A program made the translations under genes and the position numbers. DNA of 64,000 bases from Varroa destructor (Eukaryota; Arthropoda; Arachnida; Mesostigmata; Varroidae), in the NCBI RefSeq assembly GCF_002443255.2, contig NW_019211457.1, positions 45,363,775-45,427,774 of the forward strand, given 5' to 3'. Positions 43,701 through 53,600 of this stretch are shown piece by piece; positions within the stretch are counted from its first letter, which is position 1, and each line of letters begins with the position of its first letter. The notes below the pieces were generated by a model, which ran no database searches, had not been told where the DNA came from, and saw nothing but the letters and a program-made list of their open reading frames with translations.

Positions 43701-44164
43701 GGTCGATAGCAGAAGCACGTCGTGCCTTCTTCGAATCCTCTAGTGGAACCCCATCCGCACCGGCTAGCCCCGATGCCGGCGCGTATACGACCCCCGAAAA
43801 GAATAACAATCTAACTACTCCTTCCACGAGCACGACTAGCAGCTCGACTAACAATACCGCCAGTTCCACTGCCGCTTCTACCCCATCAATATGCCGCGCT
43901 TCCAAAACCCACGATCATTCCCAGCCTATTTCCCGACCACCAAGCAACCTCTCAAGTAATTCCAACAAAGTCAATTTCAATTCAAACGATTCAGACGTAA
44001 CAGCAAAACAGCTTCAACAAAGTACTTTCTCGAGTAGCTCTGCTAAATCAGCAGCGGCTACGTCTACCGGCGAGCCCTCAAAGGCCGCCTCCTCAAGGAA
44101 GTCGTCGACAGGGAGTACCTCGTCGAAAAAGGCCCCCCTGTGCAATTTTGAGTCCACAATTTAG
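4377..44164 (+). CDS. PP2C-like protein phosphatase (CG9801-type), 5'-partial, 7 coding exons
   Basis: Joined exons 4377-4789, 21219-21489, 36634-36872, 39816-40186, 40708-40830, 42183-42284 and 43502-44164 give one frame of 726 residues ending in TAG. All six junctions agree in phase and use GT-AG. Residues 1-138 are Gly/Ser-rich linker. The PP2C-like domain follows: AIADGVNWGE (Asp203), CNVGDSFAY (287-294), FLTSDGISDNFD (Asp356, Asp360) and PGKLDHASLCAV (Asp524). These correspond to the PP2C motifs DGHGG, NVGDSR, SDGLWD and DN. The HGG of the first is replaced, as I recall for the CG9801-type subfamily. Acidic metal ligands remain, so Ser/Thr phosphatase activity with Mg/Mn is plausible but inferred. 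Residues 370-470 are an insert rich in Gly, Ser and Arg, and the last 180 residues are a Ser/Thr/Asn-rich, probably disordered tail. The N-terminus is missing. The protein is probably intracellular; no signal peptide is visible in the portion present. Confidence 0.93.
6726..6769. repeat. 15-bp tandem repeat, three copies
   Basis: The unit gcagcgccagtgcat occurs at 6726-6740 and 6741-6755, and all but its last base again at 6756-6769. It is GC-richer than the surrounding intron. No function is apparent. Confidence 0.9.
8462..8484. repeat. (GTCA)n microsatellite
   Basis: About six uninterrupted copies of a tetranucleotide lie in the first long intron of the PP2C-like gene. Confidence 0.9.
8683..8750. 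repeat. Imperfect (CA)n-rich microsatellite
   Basis: An interrupted run of CA, CG and TACG dinucleotides lies in the same intron. The open frames over it, Thr/His-rich on one strand and Cys/Val-rich on the other, are translation artefacts of the repeat. Confidence 0.8.
15505..15531. repeat. Perfect 10-bp inverted repeat
   Basis: The arm aacccaaggc at 15505-15514 is followed by a 7-base spacer and its exact reverse complement at 15522-15531. It could fold as a hairpin in RNA. One such structure is about what chance gives in 64 kb, so function is not implied. Confidence 0.75.
17532..17544. repeat. Poly(C) tract of 13 bases
   Basis: A homopolymer run in the first long intron, interesting mainly as a possible sequencing or assembly length error. 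Confidence 0.85.
21219..21489 (+). CDS. PP2C-like gene, exon with the DG metal-site motif
   Basis: The acceptor cattacag ends at 21218 and the donor aacaa/gtaagt starts at 21490. Two bases complete the incoming codon, and the exon leaves with two bases. It encodes the start of the phosphatase domain, through GIRNWKSPTDFACGIATTLY and AFGLVVRENSAILAIADGVN to LAAQCAIHGCIDYLN. It stands alone between two introns of more than 15 kb. Confidence 0.95.
22259..22283. repeat. (AAAT)n microsatellite
   Basis: About six copies of the tetranucleotide lie in the second long intron. Confidence 0.9.
25461..25483. repeat. 8-bp inverted repeat with AT loop
   Basis: The arm acccactt at 25461-25468 pairs with aagtgggt at 25476-25483 across a 7-base loop. 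The 11-base string ttattaataaa precedes the first arm's cccac and recurs before gtggg, so the element is part direct and part inverted repeat. Confidence 0.7.
29464..29504. repeat. 20-bp tandem duplication
   Basis: The unit tgcgacggatcagtacgacg occupies 29464-29483 and again 29484-29503. A near-duplicate gtcggcccagtg/gtcggccagtg follows at once, so local slippage or replication repair is likely. Confidence 0.9.
29610..29649. repeat. 20-bp-period near-perfect duplication
   Basis: The string ttcgtgaaaactatt occurs twice, 20 bases apart. With the duplication at 29464 it makes this short stretch unusually repeat-rich for the intron. Confidence 0.8.
29720..30110. other. GC- and CpG-rich island inside intron
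   Basis: The block stands out from the AT-rich intron by eye and has many CpG steps. It carries a 40-residue ATG frame on plus (29733-29855, starting MTITVSANGGYKPRTV) and a 60-codon open frame on minus (30105-29923, containing ATDAKFRIWSDIDAVV). I recognise neither. It could be an internal promoter or CpG island, a decayed mobile-element or foreign fragment, or chance open frames in GC-rich DNA. Confidence 0.4.
30755..30771. repeat. Poly(T) tract
   Basis: Seventeen T in a row in the second long intron. Confidence 0.9.
31081..31130. repeat. A10/T12 palindrome flanked by copies of cagtagaaaa
   Basis: Ten A followed directly by twelve T (31087-31108) make a perfect AT palindrome. The string cagtagaaaa occurs three times in and beside it, at 31081, 31109 and 31122. 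Confidence 0.75.
31984..32001. repeat. Poly(A) tract
   Basis: Eighteen A in a row. There is no upstream open frame or target-site duplication that would mark it as the tail of a retroposed copy. Confidence 0.85.
34298..34323. repeat. Perfect 10-bp inverted repeat
   Basis: The arm cttttcagtt at 34298-34307, a 6-base loop, then aactgaaaag at 34314-34323. It is a possible hairpin in intronic RNA with no known role. Confidence 0.7.
36634..36872 (+). CDS. PP2C-like gene, exon with the NVGDS motif
   Basis: The acceptor follows a clear pyrimidine tract (ttctatttcctctag, ending 36633), and the donor g/gtatgc starts at 36873. One base completes the incoming codon and one base leaves. It encodes ALFGEAHSVSSTLDVFACLL, a Cys-rich LCACVVCPLEGG strand and CVCNVGDSFAYIFSEKHGVR, matching the PP2C NVGDSR core strand. 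Confidence 0.95.
36873..39815 (+). other. 2.9-kb intron with a 59-bp tandem duplication
   Basis: No gene is seen. The short open frames at 37391-37715 and 37899-38198 lack splice or family support, and the second runs through the 59-bp duplication, which shifts the frame. Confidence 0.75.
37995..38112. repeat. Perfect 59-bp tandem duplication
   Basis: Two identical 59-base units occupy 37995-38053 and 38054-38112, starting aatattgttgggtacttcag. The absence of any mismatch suggests a recent event or an assembly artefact. Fifty-nine is not a multiple of three, so the open frame across it is not a conserved coding sequence. Confidence 0.95.
39816..40186 (+). CDS. PP2C-like gene, exon with the SDG metal-site motif
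   Basis: The acceptor ttatcttcag ends at 39815. The donor cgg/gttagt at 40187 is weaker than the others in the gene. The exon encodes SHDIYSMRDMRDALGALGPV, then LAEEGDVIFLTSDGISDNFD, then a Gly/Arg/Ser-rich insert of about 60 residues. It enters with two bases and leaves in phase 0. The minus-strand open frame of 167 codons over it is an antisense shadow of GC-rich coding DNA. Confidence 0.95.
40708..40830 (+). CDS. PP2C-like gene, 41-codon exon
   Basis: It enters and leaves in phase 0, from acceptor acactag (ending 40707) to donor cag/gtaata (starting 40831). It reads NSLPIVEAHQRHALTLLRME and continues with an acidic, Gln-rich helix-like stretch ending DARQ. The open frame starting with a nearby ATG in another frame has a stop and no phase match. 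Confidence 0.88.
42183..42284 (+). CDS. PP2C-like gene, 34-codon exon
   Basis: Phase 0 at both ends, from acceptor cgtgacag (ending 42182) to donor agg/gtaagt (starting 42285). It encodes VCERMVEFATRLTMAKRRIL followed by EDPELYRDEHCTNR, a helical segment conserved in this phosphatase subfamily before the last metal ligand. Confidence 0.93.
43502..44164 (+). CDS. PP2C-like gene, terminal coding exon
   Basis: The acceptor gcacgttttcag ends at 43501, and the frame ends at TAG 44162-44164. It begins ERRQRVCQKLALVPGKLDHA, supplying the final Asp of the PP2C metal site and the last beta strand (SLCAVRL). About 180 residues rich in Ser, Thr, Asn and Ala follow, with SSGTPSAPASPDAG and SSRKSSTGSTSSKK stretches that look disordered and open to phosphorylation. 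Confidence 0.93.
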   Translation, partial: ERRQRVCQKLALVPGKLDHASLCAVRLGIHPAEDINVNASTSNGNPIMASASPASANSKVDLYAPRRSIAEARRAFFESSSGTPSAPASPDAGAYTTPEKNNNLTTPSTSTTSSSTNNTASSTAASTPSICRASKTHDHSQPISRPPSNLSSNSNKVNFNSNDSDVTAKQLQQSTFSSSSAKSAAATSTGEPSKAASSRKSSTGSTSSKKAPLCNFESTI

Positions 44165-44220
44165 CCTGTTCTCGTCCAACGGATGCCCAAAGAAAATTCT
44201 GGCAAAAATGTTACAGCAAG

Positions 44221-44226
44221 AATAAA
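44221..44226 (+). terminator. Candidate poly(A) signal of the PP2C-like gene
   Basis: A canonical AATAAA lies 57 bases after the stop codon. A second lies at 44422-44427, so alternative 3' ends are possible. Confidence 0.6.
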
Positions 44227-44478
44227 GTCTCAACGTGCGTAGAATATTGTATGTACCATATTCTACTATGGTAAAACATTGACAACCAAACAACTGAGGC
44301 AGATATTTCTGACATAGATTACAAGGTGGTAGCAGTGATAGGTTCCGCTCGGCTAAGTGTCGTGGTGTCGGGGGTCGATGAAGACGGGGGATCCGGCCAA
44401 AAAGGGATGAATGCTGCGAGGAATAAAGCAATAGCCTTAAACAGACGCTACAGCCAGGTGAAACGTATCAAGTTGCGT

Positions 44479-44512
<34 letters not shown>

Positions 44513-44530
44513 TATTTATATATATATATT
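44479..44530. repeat. (TA)n microsatellite
   Basis: About 50 bases of nearly pure TA lie just past the phosphatase 3' end. Confidence 0.95.
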
Positions 44531-47363
44531 AGACCCCTTAGAGGAGAACTGTAGTAATTGATAGTTCAGGATTGCCTGATGGTTTAAACAAGTTCTTGAC
44601 GGTTGAAGAGTCTTTTTTCTTCTCCTGTTAAGGTAACGGGAGGGTAAAATATCATAAAAATAGGGAGCAGAAGAAGATAAAATCAAGGATCCCAAACTGT
44701 CAAGAGTTTATTTTTAAATTTCCAGTCAACTTTCGCCCAAGCTTGCATATTATATAATTTTGAATGGTTAATGATTAAGGAAGTTCTAATTAAAGGAGAG
44801 AATGTTAATGCGTTGTACCCAATGGGTGAAGAGTTTCTACAAATTCAGATTAAGGTCGCAGAAGTTTTCGGGGTATGACACGACGATTCTTTGGCGAAAA
44901 AGTAAATTTTAGGCATTGCTTACAGCCGCTGACTGTCTACAGTTGCTTAGCGAAAAGGATCCAGGAAACGAGGTCGGACAATTGCATCCGTTTTGGGTGT
45001 ATGTGCGTGTTCGTGCGATGAAAGCGATTGTGATGTTGGGGTCGTTGCATTAGTGATGGGATCTCACCGAGAGACATACATAGGACTATACGGAACAGCC
45101 GAAAACGGTATATAAATGAAAGATCTTCATTCGTGTCAGCAAAGTCTATTGTATACCCACAGAGACGCTGAGGGAATACTTGTGTTCGGTACGGGCGGCC
45201 TTGTTGCTGTCCTTCGAGTGAGCACTATGATTCTCACAGTCATAGGTGTCGCGTTCTATTGAGCTACAGGCTTAAAGTCAGATAAATTTGTCGATGTAGA
45301 CATTGTAGATTGTAGATGCTGTTTGTAGATGTACCGGGAAGGCGGAGTTCTTCAAATACGCGTAGCCAAAACTCAGACGCAGACGACAAAGAGGACGCAG
45401 TTGCTACCGTCGTTCAACACGAAGATTTTTAAATACATTGACATTGGATTAGATTATATACGTGTGTATATGAGACTGAATAGTAAGTACACGGTGATTA
45501 AATCAGCGACCAGAAAAATCACATGGTTGTACACGTTAACCGGCACTCGCAAGCTTTGCCCTTGTGCAACTATAATTTGTCGTTCGGGCTTAAACTGAGG
45601 ATACGCCATATTTGGCCAACCCTGTCTTAGTTTAGGTACAAATATTGTTTGTCTGATGATAGTGATATCATAATGAGGGATCGAAGCAAAATATCCTAGC
45701 TGAAACGGACTAATATGTAGAACGACCATTCCCCTCCTCGGCAAATAGGATAGAAATGAAATACGGTGTACTTGTAAATACTTTAAGCAAGGCTGAAACG
45801 ACAGGAAGGTACTTCGTGCGTTTCTTATGGCAATCGCAACGTAATAGCTAACGTAGTAGGTAAGGAGATGTGTGTCATATACCGCTCAGGGTCTAAAGAG
45901 CGCGAAAAGCTGGTGTAAGTATAGCTACTTAATAAATACTAACACCATTGTTTGCCACAGAAGGCAATCGCTCCGTAACGCAAGGACTGATCAATAGACG
46001 AGAAGCTAGGCTTCAATTAGCAAAGGACGATGGCTGATGGTCGATTGTTGCTTGGAGTACATGATGACAATGTAAGGTATACTGCCCGTTTTTAATATAT
46101 CTACTGGCGTTCGCGTTGAGGGCTATTTCTCTCTCGCTCCAGTTATATGGCATTTTTTCGTCAGTTGGGGGCTTTTGTAATCCACCTAACCTATACATCA
46201 TCATTATCAAAGTAGTGCATCGTGAAAATACAAATCACAAGGAAGTGTCAAGATTATCAAGCGTATCCCTCAATGAGGTCATATCAAAGATATACTAGAA
46301 ACAATCCCGAGACAGCTCGGGTAGTTTCACTGCCAATTACCACAATTGAAAGACTTTGTCGATTGGCGAGCACAGACAAGGTCCCTGAGTTAAGAGTTGG
46401 GACGCAGTGGTTCCCTTGGGAACAAGCCACATAGCAACCTGCCAAAAAAAAGAGCGATTATCGTCTACACATTTTTATCGCATCCGTGTATCTCAAATGT
46501 AGGTTAATACGGTTTTGTTGTCATTCTATATAAACTCAGTATAATTGTGTACCAGTGAACGGGAGCAAGAGAATCCTGACGATGACTAAATCACAAAAAG
46601 AACTGCGTTGGTATACTCCATGCTCTCTAGTGAGGCAAAAAAGATAAATCTGCAAGAGATAATTAAGGAAGAAATCTTCCGTTCCATCAATCATTTTTTA
46701 TGTAACGTATCCTGTTTTTTACTCATTATTGATGTTCTTGTAGCAAAAATCGAGTGATTACCCACTGCAATACCTTAGAGCTCTATGCCGCCTCATCGTT
46801 GCCAATGGGTCTCTGCTGACGAGACGAAAAAAACATGAAAGCAGACCGAGATTCTATAATAGATCAACTGTGGATGTAGTAGCACTGATGGTGAAACGAA
46901 TGCAATAGGGCTTCTGATATATAATATATTAAGTTATAATAAGTAGTCAGTTTAGGTATTAATTATATAGTAAGTAATCGTCAGATAGGACGATTATGCG
47001 AGGGCTATATTATTAATAAAATCCAAATCTTATTAATAATAATTCAATTCTTTTTCATTTGTCGAAGTAAAAGTGTGGAACGAAGGGAAAATAACAAAGA
47101 CATACATAACTGACGCCGCGAGCAAAGCCGGGTGCTGGCGTTTCATTCATATAAAACTATTTACTTGGGATATTCCACATGTTCTTTCGCCGCGAAAATA
47201 AGATACGCACGCACAAAGACAAACAAGCAGCACATTGTTTTTGTACTTCCTATTCCGGCGTTACGTTGATAAAGAACAAACAAAACGCTGTCTGAGCTAG
47301 GGGATGATGTTAAGGCACCATAACAAAACTGCATGTCACGACCCGTTATGAAACTAGTGCTAT

Positions 47364-47369
47364 TTTATT
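47364..47369 (-). terminator. Candidate poly(A) signal of PGM2
   Basis: TTTATT on plus is AATAAA on minus, about 220 bases after the PGM2 stop. It is the first such hexamer downstream. Confidence 0.5.
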
Positions 47370-47590
47370 AAAACGACGTAGTATCAATACAAGGCTGCAG
47401 CTCGTCGTCGTGCGACTTTTTACGACGTTTTATAATTCCAGTCATCGATGACGGGGGCAGGGATACAGGAGCAACGCGATCGGTGTCGCTTGGATCGTTT
47501 AGAAGAATCTATGCTCGTTCGAATATTTCTTAATAGTACAGGTGCACCCTCAGCGAAGATTTCCGACGGTCCATTATTTTGTCTCGCCAA

Positions 47591-47693
47591 TCAGCCGGAT
47601 CGTGCAATGAATCCATAAACTTCTGGCTGGTACAACTGCGCAATCATTTCACCGATAAGTTCATCCAGTTCGACTTTGTAGCTTGCCCATTCA
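47591..47693 (-). CDS. PGM2: PGM2 terminal coding exon
   Basis: Residues 569-602 and [23 protein letters not shown] then YQPEVYGF match the C-terminal helix of the family (human FFQPQKYNL). Acceptor tttgaacag. Confidence 0.94.
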
Positions 47694-50600
47694 CTGTTCA
47701 AAACAGATTCAGAAGAACATAGTATTGATAAACAGTTAAAAACAAAAATTCCGAGCCAGCTGACACAAATACAATTACGTTTGCCGCCGAAAAGTAGTAG
47801 CAACCCATTTGTGTTGAGGTATGTTCTTGTCCGTTATCACGCTAAAGATGGTTCGGATCCGAGGCACTGCCCATGTTTTCTAATGGCACGGAAATTACCG
47901 ACAATCTCTATGTACTAATATGGTGACTATAATAATGGTGCAATACAGCGACTGACCCTTTAGGAGTACCAGGTTTGGCAGAAATCTCTGAGTACCACTT
48001 GATTTTCGGTTCGGTTCCCGAAGTACGAATCGTTATATTGGCCGAATTGGCCATGTAGAACGTAATCATTTCACTCGAGTCGCTAACGGGCAGAATAGGT
48101 ACGTTGTCAGGTAGCGTGTTGTCAAAGCCTACTGTTAGGTCTCGGACGCCAGTTATCATAAATCGACCCAATTTGGTCGGGTACTGAAATACAGATGGGT
48201 GGGGCAATAAACGTTAATATTTCTAAGACGATAGATACTGCCCTATGATAAGCAAGTTGAATCTTGATTCAATGGAGAATGTACTCAAATGAACCCTGCT
48301 TTTTTTTTTTTTTTTTTTTTTACGAAGGGCCTATATTTTACGTCCGGTGTGGCACTAGTTGGCGTTGCTTTAGATGACGGGCTCTTCCCAGCGAAAAAGA
48401 AACGCCATCCATTACCTAGCGAATTAATAGAAAACTATGTATCTATGACTTGCTGATACAAAACAACTCGTGGCAGATAGCAGTGCGTGCGAACCAGATT
48501 GCGAAAGGCTCTCGAACGGAAAATGGCAACGGTATTGCAAATAGCTTTAACGTAGCCAGTCTTGCTTTTTCTTCTTTGTTGTGTGAATTATAGTGATAGT
48601 TAAAGCATATGGATGTCTAATTAAAGTTAATGGGTCATTTGATTAATGGCTGTCGTGCCCGTGATAGGAACACGTGATTATCTATGTTCGAATCCGGCCA
48701 CAGTACGATGTTCTTAAATGGCGATTAGCGACAACGGATTCGCCTCACCGTGTTCGGTCCATTGAAATTTCTAATGCGATTAAACATCTTCTTTGTCATC
48801 TCCGGTTGATGGCTGAGGTAGTACGAGTTGTTCGTAACGTGGAAGCCGTACTTAACGAACAGCCGATCTAGATGCTCCTGGAGGGTGCCCGCCTTCGTAG
48901 AGTCAAGATAAGCCACAAGTTCAGCGACATGCATTGCCGCTGATATACCATCTTTGTCCCAGACCGACGTTCCGCACATATATCCAATGGCTTCTTCGTA
49001 CGCGAAGAGAACAATTTTGCCAGCCTTTGTCAGTTCAATACCTCGATTACCCATCCATTTGAAGCCTGTAAGGGTTTCCTGTGAAGCAAAACAATAAGAA
49101 TCCTTAGTTACTACGAGTAACTTATGCTCCCGTGAGAATATCGAATAGCTCTATTTCTAATGGCTGCTTACTTGAAGGCATTTACCGCCTGTTGCAAACC
49201 GTAAGGTGTCGTTGACGGAGTGTGAATATGCACATAAACTCACGGCATACATTTATTTCTTACGCAACCACTCCTCTGTGCGCACGCAGGATCCTATCTA
49301 TAAAAGCCGGTTGAAGGGTTTGATCGGTTATTAATGATTTTCGACATAGATCAACCCCCCTACCTCGAAGTTAAAGCCCTCTAAGTTGGCGACGCTGCGG
49401 AGAGCTTTCGACGACACCGTACTGGCAATCATGTAAACGTCGCTCGCCTTTGCATCTTGGTTTTTGGCCTTGAACGAATGCCACATCCACCATCCTGCAC
49501 AAATGCATCCGACATAAATGTTAACGCCGATAGTTGCTTTCGCTGGCACGTGCATATGTGTCTAAATCCTTCCCACTTCAAGATTTTCGACCACCGAAAT
49601 GGGTTCTTCTACTGCTAGATGTAGGCTAACCATCAAAAGCTTATTATTACTATAAGGTACACTGCGCGACTATTGCTTTAAGTCAAGTTTTACCGAGAAG
49701 CAGTCCAATGTGATCTCCAGAGAATACATGAAAATTCTCCGAATCGTCGATCCTCTCTGCAACGGCTAATCGATCGGCATCGGGATCGTTCGCAAGAATG
49801 ACCCGGCTCTTGTTGCTATTAGCGGTCGCTATCGCCAGGTTCTTTTAGGCAAAACCAACAACAAATATTCGTCAGATTAGTTGACAAATGAAGATTACGT
49901 CACCGTCTAAGTTACAACTTGTTTGGTAGAAAAAAGTTGGAACTTTTTTTACCCGTATCGAGCATGGAAAATAATCATTGTTGTTGTTGCTGCTGCTGCT
50001 GCTGCTGCGTTTGATATGCATGTAACGAAATACTCGGATTCTCTGGAAACGCTTCTTTTTTTTTGAGTGAATTAAGGATAACAATAGAAATATTTTCGGT
50101 CTGGAACTCACCAAAGCACTCTTGCCTTCCTCGGGATTAGGGAACTTCACCGTGGGAAAGTCTGGATGAGGCTCCATCTGTTCGACAACAGGGTAGCCAG
50201 GTTTGAAGTTCCATCGTTTGAAAGCTTCGGTGATATAAGGATGAGAAACGCCATGCATCGATGTGAACGTGAACATAACATTGGTTTGCCTGTTCATATT
50301 TCTGTAATTTAAATACATCATATTTAACGTTTGACTGTGGCTCTTGCTCTCATACTAATGGATCATGTTCTTCTGCGATGCAGCAAAGAACATTACTACT
50401 ACAAGTTATGTTCCCGATGGCAATCGATGATAAACATGCTCTCTTTATCGTCTATTGCTACAATTGCTTATTTGTGTTTGTTAGAAATTTACAACGTACC
50501 TGTCAAACATGCTTTTTTCGAGTACTTCCATATACTTTGAATTGACCTCCTCAATGGGATCTGAACACATCACGTTACTGCGAACGGATTCCGTTTTCCA

Positions 50601-53600
50601 AGCTTGAGGCCAAGGCTCCAGCTCTTGCAGAATGCTGTTCTGAATGCCAGCGTCATGAGGAGAAAGGATCTGTGCTCCATTTTCCCAATAGACCTGATGA
50701 ACCCGTACAATGGATTTGTCTGAGAACACTCTCTACATAGATCGAACGAATGATTCCTTTATTTTGGCTAATTTTTCCCTAGATATTTTAGCCCTGTGAA
50801 GAGGATTTAGCGGGATATCTATCACAAAATCAAAATCCAATGTACTATGAATGAACCTAAAAACCTGAAAACATCTACGAAGCTCTACTAGCCACTATAC
50901 GAATGTATGAACGCCTGAAAAAGTTATAGATATGGCTTTCGATACTGAGCAGTATTGGCAATAGCGACTTACCTTATACCCATTGTCGTCCTTCGGGTTA
51001 TGGGACGCTGTGACCATAACACCGGCAGCACATCCAAAGTGGGAAATTGTAAAAGGGATATATGGTGTTGGCGTTACTCGAGTGAAGAGTCGAACAGGTA
51101 CTTCGACCTGGAGGAACGCCTGGGCTGCCAGTAGGGCGAACCTGAAATTGGAATTAAATCATACCAGAAACTCAACAGGTTAAAAATTACTCAGAGTAGA
51201 CAACTGAGAGGATACTGTGCGGTCCACTAGCTAATAAAGCGAATATAGAAATGAATGTGGTTTATTTTAAACAGTTACCTAGAGCGTAGGGATAACTAGT
51301 CTAATATGTAGACGTTGGTGACTATTATGCAGCGCTCATGATTGCCACTTAGGATTCTTTATGTTGATTACCTGACTGTGTCAATCAGGTAGGCGGTAAG
51401 TATAATCGCTAACTATATACTTAATGTTTAAGATTTGTGTATCGATATATAAAATCTGCACGCAAAAAAACATGCACTGGCCAAAGGTTTCGACTCAGCT
51501 TCAACGATCTTTTGTTGAACTCAACTTGTCCTTCAGAAGGCCGGCGAAGCGAAAAAAAGAACCTGTATTTGTTGAGAAATCTAAGCAGTGACCTTACTCG
51601 TAGTCAAAGCTACTCTTCATTGGAGATACATTGGAGAACATTTATCCCATAATACCAGATTGAAATTTTCTGCAGTTCGGAAATTTATCAGTGTCCTGGA
51701 TTTACTTAGAATGCGTAAAAGGCCGCTGGTGCTAAACTATGCACTGATATCGGCCACGCATCCTCTGCCTCTACTATTCTTAATCGAGCACCGTTTATTT
51801 AGCGCCTGCAGTTAGACGTAATGCCATAACCATTATGGTGCAGGTAGTGGCTCCTGCACACAGGCAATACGACGCGTGGAATGGCCTATTCGCTACATCC
51901 CGTCTATCCGGGCTCCGTTTCATCTTAGTTTCGAGTCGCCTGTATAGCATATAGGCGAAAGTATATAGTAGCATCGCAACCCGCGCTTCAGTCATCCCGA
52001 CTTCAGTCGCGACTGTCAGCCTCTCGCCACTTCCGATCTGGGCCTCGACCGCCTGCCACTACCGCTGCCATCCTTCGGTCGTCCGATGAGCTGCTCAATA
52101 CAAAAAACAATGCGCGGACGTGGATGTCAACGCCCCACCGCAAAATATATAGCCCACGTGCGAGCCTAGGAGGCTGCAACAGAACAACAATGACACATGT
52201 CTATAGAATTCTAATCCAACGAACACGTCCTACGGTTTTAATAGCTCTGTAACTGGGTAACTCTGTCACATGATAGACTAGTTGTTGGACCAGTTGGTGG
52301 GGAGAGGTTTTTTGACATTTCAGGAAATGCACGTCCGTCAAGCGTGAAAAGTGCTCACGTCGCTAGGTATACATGCCCGACGCGAACTGATAACTCGATA
52401 GTCGTTAACTAACAAAGCTTCCAGTAAGTAAAACGCTAAAAAGCCAAGGCTGATTTGGAATAGAAAGTGCCCATAGTTTGTGATCGTAGTTACTCTAACA
52501 GTACGCTGCTGGAAGACATAGAAGGTGAAGGAAAAAAGTGACCGTTCTTGACATACTGTGTGAGGACCGTCAGTCGTGTTACGAATAAACCTATCGATAT
52601 GTTATTAAAAACGATACTACGCAGTTTCGTTCTAGCAGTTTCAACGATAGTAGTAAAGGGTGTTGACGTAACAACAACCGTGCCTATCGTGCCGACCGAA
52701 CTCACAAGTACGCTATCGGCTCAAGTAACTGTTCTCGATCATCGAAGGGGCGCCCTCACAAGGGATATTGGCCCCCACTCCGAAGAGCCTCGTGCAGGTC
52801 GAGCATTTAGTCCTGAAATTTCAGTTACAGCAAAACCAATCAGTGTGGGCCGTTCGGTAAATATTGATGATCATCTCAACGAGCAGAACCTAGCGATATT
52901 GTTTCCGCACCTTTATAGTCACCTGACTGGTGCACACGAGAACGCACACTCAAGGAATCCAGTCCAGGTTTCAGCTCAACCGGCCATCGAGCATTCGCGC
53001 ATTTGGGACATGCTAGAACAAACACATTCCGAACGACGAAAACAGGTGCCCCAACCAACTACGTCGACCACTACGACGACAACTCCAAGGCCTGTCTCGA
53101 TACAGCCACCTCATATAGAGAAAAAGCCTGATGTCAACTCCAAGCTTACCGCTTCCAGCAAAACGCTGCCCATGTCACCAGCCTTATTACCGCAACTGCT
53201 CGAAGAGCTGAAGAATGATGAGACGATTCGAGACACAGCCGTACGTCAACTCCATCGTCGTATTCTGTTTGATATAATTCGCATGGCAATCGGCGCCAAA
53301 TCCGTAAATGCGTCCGATGCCGGCCTCCAGAAGACCATTTTAGTTAGCGGCCAGAAAAGAAGTTTGATGCCGCCGATCTCTGTGTCAGCACCCGCTGCTA
53401 CAACAACAACAACCCCCGCTGAAATTTCTACGACGACAGCAACTACCGGATCGGCAGAGCAGTTGTTTGAAGAAGTACACCGTGAGGGATACGTTGATTT
53501 AGAGCACATGGGCAATGATCATGTGTGCTTTCACTACAAAGGTATGTAATAGACCTACTGAAGCGTACTGTTACACAATTTACCCGATATTTGTTAAGCT

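Larger units (their letters stand above)
44165..47590. other. Convergent intergenic gap
   Basis: Both neighbouring genes point into this 3.4-kb gap. It holds their 3' untranslated regions, (TA) repeats and poly(A) signals. The open frames at 45329-45744 and 46013-46434 have no codon, splice or family support. Confidence 0.75.

Noticed and set aside
43498..43905. 135-codon minus-strand open frame
   Set aside because: Antisense shadow of the Ser/Thr-rich terminal exon of the phosphatase.
48680..48700. tRNA-like B-box (gttcgaatcc)
   Set aside because: The flanking bases cannot pair as a T-arm, and no acceptor stem or A-box fits.
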